A program made the translations under genes and the position numbers. A stretch of DNA of 64,000 nucleotides from the NCBI GenBank assembly GCA_036172665.1, contig CM069872.1:43138101-43202100 (forward strand), in the 5' to 3' direction. Positions 56,704-64,000 of this stretch are shown piece by piece (the stretch's first letter is position 1; every line of letters starts with the position of its first letter). Under the pieces are notes generated by a model. It ran no database searches and was not told where the DNA came from. It was given only the letters and a program-made list of their open reading frames with translations. Origin of the DNA: Prosopocoilus inquinatus (lineage: Eukaryota > Arthropoda > Insecta > Coleoptera > Lucanidae).

Positions 56704-57430
56704 GCTTCAAGGTCAAGGTCATGACCTTGAGGTGACCTTGAAATGACCTTGAGGTGACCTTGAAATGACCGTGAGGTGAACTTGAGGTGACCTTGAAATG
56801 ACCTTGAGGTGACCTTGAAATGACCTTGAGGTGACCTTGAAATGACCTTGTGGTGACCTTGAGATGACCTTGTGGTGACCTTGAAATGACCTTGAGGTGA
56901 CCTTGAAATGACCTTGAGGTGACCTTGAAATGACCTTGAGGTGACCTTGAGATGACCTTGAAATGACCTTGAGGTGACCTTGAAATGACCTTGAGGTGAC
57001 CTTGAAATGACCTTGAAATGACCTTGAGGTGACCTTGAAATGACCTTGAAATGACCTTGAGGTGACCTTGAGATGACCTTGAGGTGACCTTGAGATGACC
57101 TTGAGATGACCTTGAGGTGACCTTGAAATGACCTTGAAATGACCTTGAAATGACCTTGAAATGACCCTGAGGTGACCTTGGAATGACCTTGAGGTGACCT
57201 TGAAATGACCTTGAGGTGACCTTGAAATAACCTTGAGGTGACCTTGAAATGACCTTGAGGTGACCTTGAAATAACCTTGAAATGACCCCAAGATGACCTT
57301 GAAATGACCTCGAGGTGACCTTGAAATGACCTTGAAATGACTCTGAGGTGACCTTTAAATGACCTTGGGGTGACCTTGAGGCGACCTTGAAATGACTGAG
57401 GTGACCTCGTAACGGACCTTGAAGCGCGGT
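56704..57430. repeat. 11-bp minisatellite of TGACCTTGA units
   Basis: About 60 tandem copies alternate mostly between TGACCTTGAAA and TGACCTTGAGG. The units become irregular toward 57430. The array begins with a two-fold symmetric point, CAAGGTCATGACCTTG (56718-56733). Because 11 is not a multiple of 3, the array is open on the minus strand in two frames with an 11-residue period (262 and 190 codons). I treat these as artefacts. Minisatellites are common in Polinton terminal regions. Confidence 0.9.
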
Positions 57431-57600
57431 GACTCAAATGTAATTGTTTTGAAATAACCCTGACGCAACCTGTTATTGAATATGTACCTATTTAAGGAGG
57501 TGTTTAATTTGATATCCGCAGACAACGGTTGACCCTCAGATTGAGTTTACCAACTTATTGAACGTAGTGAACGTGATAGTGCTTATTAAAATTATAAAAC

Positions 57601-60600
57601 ATGTTTGATTGCAATCAGTGTGGCAAACAATTTACGCGAATCGATAATATGAATCGTCATTTGCGTACGTCATGCCAGGGAAAACGTTTGAAATTAGATG
57701 AAATTGCCGGACCGTCCAAAGTTGTTGACCAGGTGAACGTTATGAAATGTGATGTGTGTGAAATATACGTCAGCAGAAAGTGTTTCTCAGCACATTTGCG
57801 TAGTAATTCACATAAAAGTAATGCTTTTGTGGTCGTCGATAACGGCGTGGAGAAGATAGCTGGTGCATTCGGAGATAAAATCGTAACGTACCGTATAACG
57901 GAACCTTACAATTATGTCGATGTCGAGGATTTTATGTACAATATTCAAGAAAAAGTACTAACTTTGGTTCAAAGTATATTAGACATCCATAAAGCATTAA
58001 AGTGGAATGTGGAAATTTTCGGAGTATATTTCTTAGATTCTAAAGAAAGTTCTGAGATAAAATCTTTTAACACCAAGAATAAAATAACTTGTTTTGGAAC
58101 TGATATATACAATATATATCGTGATTTTGTAAACGAAATACATGTAAAAATGTCGGAATTTCAGGAGAGAGATTCAGGTAAAACAAATAATAGGTGCAAT
58201 CGTTTAGAATAAAACTTAAAGTTGCAAATATTGTTACAGGATGGACTTTGTGCAGAATTTTATATATGGAAGTCAACATTAATAAATACAATCCACTGAA
58301 AGCATCCAGCTTCATGCCATTACCGTCTTCAATAAGTGCGAAGAAAGCTGTCATAAATGTCAGAAATAACGACAACGCTTGCTTTGCCTGGGCGATAACG
58401 TCAGCGATGTGTCAACCGACAGGTCTTCCTCAAAGGATGTCTTCGTATCCCCATTATAACACAGTAGCGGATTTCACTGACCTAGAATTTCCACTGAAAG
58501 TTTGTGACGTGAAGAAATTTGAAAGCAAGAACAATATTTCTATAAATGTCTACGGACTCGGTTCCCATTATAATGGTAAGGTTACGGTTGATGAAGTTGT
58601 AGGACCGTTACATTTTACTAAAAATAGAAAAAATATTCATATAAACTTATTATTAATTGATGACAACAACGGAAATACTCACTATTGTTGGATTAAAAAT
58701 TTATCACGTTTAGTGTCAAAACAGACTTCACATCACGGTCACGAGAAATATATTTGTGAAGGATGTTTAGTGTATTTTCCATGTATTGAAAAATTGCAAC
58801 GACACGAGAGGGAAGACTGTAAAGTTATCAAAACAGTTTTACCATCGACAGAGTTAAAAATAAATAAGTATGGTGAATCTTTGCCAGAGAATATATTACA
58901 ATTTGAAAATTTTGAAAAACAGTTAAAACTTCCTTTTGTTATATATGCCGATTTCGAAGCATTGCTAAAACCACTGGACAGAGTAGAACCAAATCCAGAT
59001 AAATCTTTCACTGTTAAGTGTTATGAACACGAACCTCATTCATTTGCATATTACATTAAGTGCAGTTTCAATGCAAATTTGTCAATGTTAAAGTTATATC
59101 GCGGAGAGAATGCCGCCACGGAGTTTATAAAATGGTTAGAAAAAGATATTAAAGAAATTTACGATAAATATTTAAGTAAAATTGAGCCGATGACTGATTT
59201 AACACGAGAAGAAAAAGAGGCATACGACCGTGCAACAATGTGTCATATTTGTGAAAAACCAATATTAGATGTTAAGGAGAAGGTGCGTGATCACGAACAT
59301 TTATCGGGAGCGTTTAGAGGTGCTGCTCACTCTGTGTGCAACATTAATTTTAAAATACCAAAATTTATTCCAGTGTTTTTTCATAATCTTTCTAATTATG
59401 ACAGTCACTTGTTTGTAAAGACAATGGCATTAGAAGGTGAAGATGTGGACGTGATCGCACAAAATAAGGAAAAATATATATCCTTTTCGAAATTAATACA
59501 CGTGGGGGATAAGACAGACTGTAAAGGTAAAAAGCGTAAAGTATATTTCAAAATAAGATTTGTAGATTCTTTTCGTTTCATGCAATCGTCTTTAGAGAAA
59601 TTAAGTTCATACTTGGAAGATTGGCAATGTAGGGAAATTAGAAAATATTTTAACGATGAGGAGATGTTTAAATTAATACGTCAAAAAGGAATTTTCCCGT
59701 ATTGTTTTATTGACTCACTCATGAAATTAGATTTTGCCACTTTACCTTCTAAGAAAGATTTTTATGATGTGCTGTATGATGAACACGTAAGTGATGAAGA
59801 TTATGAGAGAGCACAGCGCGTTTGGAATTTATTTAACTGTAAAACTATGGGTGATTACAGTGATGTATACGTAACATCTGATGTTTTACTGTTGGCAGAC
59901 GTATTTGAAAATTTCAGAGACCTTTGTATTGATAATTACAAACTAGATCCTTGCCATTTTTTCACCGCTCCAGGATTAAGTTGGGATGCAATGTTAAGAA
60001 TGACAAAAATTAAATTAGAGTTACTGCAAGATGTTGATATGCTACATTTTTTTAGAATGGGTATACGCGGTGGAGTGAGTATGTGCACTAAAAGAATCGA
60101 AAACGCTAATAATAAATTTGTGCATGGTTTTGACTCTAAGAAGGCAACTAAATATTTACTATATCTTGATGCTACAAATCTGTACGGTCACGCAATGTGT
60201 TCCAGATTTCCGTGGGGAGAATTTACTTGGTTGTGTACAGAAGAGATTAACAATCTTAACATTTCAGAGTTAGAAGAAAATTCAGATGTCGGGTACATAT
60301 TCGAAGTAGATTTGGAATACCCGACTCATTTACATGACAACCACAACGAATTACCATTTTGTCCGGAAAACATAATTCCTCCAAATTCGAAATATGGTAA
60401 ACTTATTCCAAATCTGTACAACAAAAGGAAATACATAATTCACTATTTAAATCTGAAACAATGTTTGGAAAATGGTTTAATATTAAACCAAATTCATAGG
60501 GCAATTAAATTTAAGCAATCTCGTTGGCTAAAAATATACATAGACTTTAATTCACAAAAACGAGCTGAAGCTAAAAACGAATTCGAAAAAAATTTTTACA

Positions 60601-61454
60601 AATTATTAAATAATAGTGTTTTCGGTAAAACTATGGAAAATGTTGAGAATCGCGTCGACATTAAATTGGCCACCAGCTGGGAAACCCATAATCGAAGACC
60701 GGGAGCTGAATCATTGATAGCTAAACCAAACTATAAATCGAGTAAAATTTTTAGTGATCACCTGGCCGCAATAGAATTATGCAAAGTACAAGTAAATTAT
60801 AATAAACCTTTATACGTAGGGTTTTGTGTTTTGGAAATATCAAAAACAGTAATGTACGATTTTTATTACAATTTTATAAAGCGAAAATATAACAATAGAG
60901 CAGCTTTATTATATACTGATACGGATAGTTTAATACTGACCGTTAATACTGATAATGTATACGATGACATAAAGCAAAATTTAGATAAATTTGATACTTC
61001 AAATTACCCACCGAATAATGTACATGAAATGCCTCGAACTGAATCAGTTATTGGACGATTTAAAGACGAATACGCAGGACAGGTTATAGAATCTTTTATC
61101 GGGACCGGTGCGAAAGCCTACTGTGTAAAGCTTATTTCAAAATGTACTAAGAAAGCAAAAGGTGTTAAAAAATACGTTATAGATAAATACTTATCTGTAG
61201 ATGACTACAAAGAAATCATTGAACGAGATGGTTTTATTTTTAAAAAGATGTACGTGTTTCACTCAGATTTTCATACGGTGTATACAGAGTTGAAAAATAA
61301 AATTGCCTTATCATCTAAAGACGATAAACGTTATATTTTGGATGACAAAATTCATACTCTGGCGTGGGGTCACCATAAAATTGCTGATATAGAAAGAGAT
61401 AAAACACTAAAAGAACTAATTGAAAAACTGGAAAAAGAATTAGAAAATAAATAA
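57601..61454 (+). CDS. Polinton protein-primed family B DNA polymerase
   Basis: Replicates the element. Two exons, 57601-58177 and 58240-61454, are joined by a 62-bp intron and give about 1263 residues, normal for insect Polinton polymerases. Residues 2-25 and 48-71 are C2H2-type fingers; a third finger-like CxxC...H...C lies near 363-386. A 3'-5' exonuclease follows (YADFEA, near residue 428; NLSNYD further on). A DHEHLSGAFRGAAH segment near 59290 resembles an endonuclease VII-type zinc motif seen in this family. Polymerase motifs are DATNLYG (from about 836), KLLNNSVFGK (from about 980) and YTDTDS (about 1084). The start ATG at 57601 is the first in frame after the array. No stop or frameshift disrupts it apart from the intron. 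The 3' end converges on the integrase gene, 111 bp away, and AATAAA overlaps the stop. Polintons are related to adintoviruses; either label could apply. Confidence 0.92.
58178..58239 (+). other. 62-bp spliceosomal intron in polymerase gene
   Basis: The donor CAG|GTAAAA at 58178 and acceptor TTGTTACAG at 58239 bound an AT-rich 62-bp segment with in-frame stops. The exons on both sides are colinear with the polymerase family and remain in frame (phase 1) when it is removed. Without splicing, the first frame stops at 58212 and the second could start only from an internal ATG. The size is typical for insect short introns. Confidence 0.85.
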
Positions 61455-61565
61455 AGTATGTTTTATCTATAAGTTCTGTTAGAAAGTAAATAAATTAATT
61501 TGTAAAATTCATTTATTGTGTATTGTGAGTATTGTATGTTTACAGTTGTAGTTAATAAATATTTA
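61455..61565. terminator. Convergent 3' ends of polymerase and integrase
   Basis: The 111 bp between the two stop codons is AT-rich. AATAAA occurs at 61446-61451 and 61450-61455 for the polymerase strand. TTTATT at 61562-61567 (AATAAA on the minus strand) overlaps the integrase stop. The two mRNAs may overlap at their ends. Confidence 0.6.
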
Positions 61566-62510
61566 TTATAAAACATTGCGTTTTGGTATCCATGAATCAT
61601 GTTTAGAACTCAATCCTAAATAACTTACGAGCGCCTTATTACCTTTTTCTCTCAATACATTAATTAAATATATATCTGGATGTTTTACTTTTTGTAACTC
61701 GTACTCATAAAACCCACCAAGAATGGCTTCACCATCAGCGTCTTTAATTAGATATGTTCTGGGATTAGTATTCTGCACCGACGAAATGGTAAATATTTCG
61801 TTGGACCAATTCGGAGTGTACATCTTCGAAAATGCTTGTCTGTATTTACTGATGCGCACATGATCTCCAATTTTAAATTTTGCAATTCTTGGATCCACAA
61901 TTTTAAGGTTGCTGTAGACGGACTGTAAAATACTTTGCGCATTTCTTTGATTTATCTTGCTGGGTTTGTAACCCGTCGTACTGTGAACAGTGTTATTGTA
62001 TTCTTCAATTAGCCTTGGTAATAAATTGAACCATCCGAAATTTCCTTGCATGCTAAATTCTTTCCACATTTTTTGTTTTAGGGTTCTATTAAATCTTTCG
62101 ACTATCGAACTTTTTAAATTAGAGTATGCGCTATAGTGATTAATTCTATATTTCTTCATTAAATTTTGGAACTCTGCATTGTAAAATTCCTTTCCGTTAT
62201 CTGTTTGTATATTTTTCGGTACAGAATTTCTACCTTCAGATAAAATCGATTGAAAAGCTTTGGTTACTTCTTTACCTGTCTTATTTTTTAATGGTATTCC
62301 CCAAGCATACTTGGAAAATGCGTTGATCACTGTCAGAATGTATTTGTATCCTTTGTTTATCTTGGCATAAGGTAGCATTTCAATTAAGTCTGCTTGGAAG
62401 AGATCTCTGAGTCCTTTTATTATTACTCGACGACGGCGAAAGTTTTTCCTTGCTGGTTTGTGCAACTCATTAACAACATCACGTTTCACATTAGAAGATA
62501 GATTAGACAT
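61566..62510 (-). CDS. Polinton rve-family integrase
   Basis: A retroviral-type DDE integrase of 314 residues that would insert the element DNA. The catalytic triad is visible: D41 (QADLIEM), D104 (QTDNGKEF) and E138 (SSIVERFNRTLK). HKPARKNFRRRRV at residues 17-29 is the basic lead-in typical of Polinton integrases. The C-terminus (about 285-314, SYLGLSSKHDSWIPKRNVL) is chromodomain-like. Length is normal and the frame is uninterrupted. The ATG overlaps the stop codon of the upstream 127-residue gene by 8 bp, so the two are either co-transcribed or use separate starts. It converges with the polymerase gene. Confidence 0.93.
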   Translation of the reverse strand: MSNLSSNVKRDVVNELHKPARKNFRRRRVIIKGLRDLFQADLIEMLPYAKINKGYKYILTVINAFSKYAWGIPLKNKTGKEVTKAFQSILSEGRNSVPKNIQTDNGKEFYNAEFQNLMKKYRINHYSAYSNLKSSIVERFNRTLKQKMWKEFSMQGNFGWFNLLPRLIEEYNNTVHSTTGYKPSKINQRNAQSILQSVYSNLKIVDPRIAKFKIGDHVRISKYRQAFSKMYTPNWSNEIFTISSVQNTNPRTYLIKDADGEAILGGFYEYELQKVKHPDIYLINVLREKGNKALVSYLGLSSKHDSWIPKRNVL

Positions 62511-62886
62511 TTTCAGTTAGAACTCGTTTTCTTACGATGAATTCAACAAATAATGGAACTGCACAAACTAAAGATGTGCAAGTAAACGAGATTTGATCTC
62601 CCACATTCAACGTTCTTCCAATTAAAGTATCAGTACAATTTATAGCGTTGATGGATACTGTAATGTTGACAATAGTAGGTTGATGAATAAGTACTTTTTT
62701 AACAACGCAAGTTTCTTGGATCGTATACGTCGTTTGGTGACCTCTATTTGAAAGCAAATACACACTTTCGGCGTTAAGCTCTTGACTCTGAAAGTCTAAT
62801 AATGTTTCGTAAAATAATGGTGTAGCAGCAATGTGTTTGAAAACTGTGTGTTTATGAACGTGTCTTCCAAACTTATCAATAGTCAT
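62503..62886 (-). CDS. Polinton-associated 127-residue protein
   Basis: I do not recognise the function. The protein starts MTIDKFGRHVHKHTV and is rich in alternating hydrophobic/Thr/Ser residues with few charged runs after residue 40 (for example VNITVSINAI and QISFTCTSLV). This suggests a compact beta-sheet fold with no signal peptide and no membrane helix. The size and beta character would suit a small single-jelly-roll minor capsid (penton-like) protein, which Polintons encode, but no diagnostic motif proves it. It lies between the integrase (8-bp overlap) and the 341-residue gene (68-bp gap), all on the same strand, which supports membership in the element. The ATG at 62886 is the first in frame. 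Confidence 0.7.
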   Translation of the reverse strand: MTIDKFGRHVHKHTVFKHIAATPLFYETLLDFQSQELNAESVYLLSNRGHQTTYTIQETCVVKKVLIHQPTIVNITVSINAINCTDTLIGRTLNVGDQISFTCTSLVCAVPLFVEFIVRKRVLTENV

Positions 62887-62954
62887 TGTGAATCAATCAA
62901 CAACTATGTGAAACTGAAATGTGTGCTCGCTTGCACTCCACTAAATACTACAAT

Positions 62955-63980
62955 TTACAAAATAATTTTAGCCTCTTTTAATTCTTCAATGATCGCTATG
63001 ATTTCATTGTTATGTGCGGAGTGACCTGCTGATTTGGATGCGTTCAATAAACGCAATCGTTCTACTAGTTCGTTAGGATCATCCCAGTATTGATACTGCA
63101 AACATTTGTTAGGTACAAGCTTTTTCTCCAAAGCTCCACCTGTTTTCCAGCTTCGCGCCCACCAAACGTTTGGTGGTTTTCCCTGAATTATTGGTTTTAT
63201 AATATTCACATATTTAAATCCTCTGCTTGCAGATATTCGCCCTGAGGGATTATAATTAACTTTAAACGCACTAGTTCTTCTCAATATATCTCTATAGTCT
63301 CGCACATCGTGAAACGTAAATTTCTCTGGATTTTTCTTAAAAACCAGCTCGTATAAACCTTTAGTACCCTTATACGCCAAGTCTCCAATTACAAGATCGG
63401 GACCGTCAAACTTAAGCTCCTGGTTCCCAACAAACAATCTCTCATCTTCTTCTCTTACACCGTATTTTGTATCGAATTCATTTTCTACATCAGTTTCAAA
63501 TCGTGTAACATAATCACGTGCTAACGGATGATACGATTCTAAGGCAGCTTCCACCAGCGGTGATTCTAATCTAGTCCGAAGTAATGATTTTCGTTCTTCT
63601 AGAAGTGTACGAGCATGAGCCAGGGATTCGTCCGCAGGGGGGTTACTGCTTTCGGTGTCATATTCTTCTGCTTCTTCATAAACAGATTTTGAAGTTGGAG
63701 ATGTGGACTTTTCATGAGGAACCTCAAGAATTTCTTCATCTTCTAAGATGGAAGGTTGTTTAATTTCACGTCCAAGTGGCGTTGAAGTACCCACATCATG
63801 CTCCTCTGACAATCCAATTCGCGACGAAGGATCGGATTTTAATTTATAACTCGGTCTTCTTCGTATGAAAGAAGGATCAGATCTCAATTTATAAATCGGT
63901 CTTTTTCGTAGGAAAGAACTCTTTGGCTCCTCTTTCAATCTCTTTTCACTGGCTTCGTATGACTGTTGCTCCTCTTTCAT
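62955..63980 (-). CDS. Polinton-associated insect protein (DUF8207-like)
   Basis: The 341-residue frame has two parts. Residues 1 to about 150 are polar and probably disordered, with a repeated element (KRPIYKLRSDPS, RRPSYKLKSDPS) and acidic Glu/Ser stretches. Residues about 160-341 form a conserved domain: KYGVREEDERLFVG, then DLAYKGTKGLYELVF, then a YRDILRRTSAFKVNYNP segment, and a C-terminal NNEIIAIIEELKEAKII. From memory this C-terminal domain resembles a widespread insect protein family of unknown function seen beside Polinton genes (DUF8207); that link is not verified. No stop lies between this ATG and the window edge in frame, so the true start may be beyond 64000. Confidence 0.75.
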   Translation of the reverse strand: MKEEQQSYEASEKRLKEEPKSSFLRKRPIYKLRSDPSFIRRRPSYKLKSDPSSRIGLSEEHDVGTSTPLGREIKQPSILEDEEILEVPHEKSTSPTSKSVYEEAEEYDTESSNPPADESLAHARTLLEERKSLLRTRLESPLVEAALESYHPLARDYVTRFETDVENEFDTKYGVREEDERLFVGNQELKFDGPDLVIGDLAYKGTKGLYELVFKKNPEKFTFHDVRDYRDILRRTSAFKVNYNPSGRISASRGFKYVNIIKPIIQGKPPNVWWARSWKTGGALEKKLVPNKCLQYQYWDDPNELVERLRLLNASKSAGHSAHNNEIIAIIEELKEAKIIL

Positions 63981-64000
63981 AGGTAATACGCTGCGAACAA

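Noticed and set aside
56649..57437. Open frames of 262 and 190 codons with an 11-residue repeat (KVISRSFQGHL-type)
   Set aside because: They are translations of an 11-bp minisatellite, which stays open because the unit lacks stop codons in these frames. Nothing suggests expression.
1..64000. CRISPR arrays, tRNA and rRNA genes
   Set aside because: No spaced identical repeats of CRISPR type, no B-box GGTTCGAATCC with cloverleaf context, and no rRNA-like segments were seen.

Overview
The window is eukaryotic nuclear DNA from an insect. It is AT-rich, has one recognisable host gene, and is otherwise filled with transposable-element debris. The host gene is a five-zinc-finger factor at 15211-16347. 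Its finger array, its PEDLSM (CtBP-type) motif and its acidic YDLDD tail match the gap-gene repressor Krüppel. A beetle or another holometabolous insect fits, but the sequence alone does not fix the species.

Layout. 1-15 kb: non-coding DNA upstream of Krüppel with foldback MITEs (1.7-2.2 kb), a hAT-type element with a nested Harbinger-type MITE (7.8-8.8 kb), and an element carrying two opposed hammerhead-ribozyme hairpins (10.9-11.3 kb). 15.2-16.6 kb: the Krüppel main exon and 3'UTR. 16.7-36 kb: non-coding DNA with another copy of that ribozyme repeat, several other small palindromic repeats with hammerhead-like cores, a short promoter-like segment (28.4 kb), hAT MITEs with 8-bp target-site duplications, and a LINE fossil (35.8-36.1 kb). 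36.4-41.6 kb: a roughly 2-kb segment present twice in direct orientation; it carries two MITEs and a heat-shock-element palindrome. 44.4-47.6 kb: a 3200-bp hAT-type element with a perfect 8-bp duplication and subterminal GACTCGAGTC repeats. 48.5-55.1 kb: four degraded non-LTR retrotransposon pieces on both strands.

56.6-64 kb is the left part of a Polinton/Maverick (adintovirus-like) element that runs off the window. From the left it has a perfect 39-bp-arm palindrome, about 60 copies of an 11-bp repeat containing TGACCTTGA (complement TCAAGGTCA, the FTZ-F1/ERR half-site), and a protein-primed family B DNA polymerase gene split by a 62-bp intron. On the opposite strand lie an rve integrase, a 127-residue protein overlapping the integrase by 8 bp, and a 341-residue protein of a Polinton-associated insect family. 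All four genes look intact, unlike the decayed LINEs nearby, so the insertion is probably young. The polymerase would copy the element and the integrase would insert it; capsid genes would be expected beyond position 64000.

The most unusual feature is the number of dispersed repeats that carry hammerhead-type self-cleaving RNA cores. The best ones (10901-10979, 11074-11152, 16753-16831) contain all core residues, a 2-bp stem III, a paired stem II and a long stem I.
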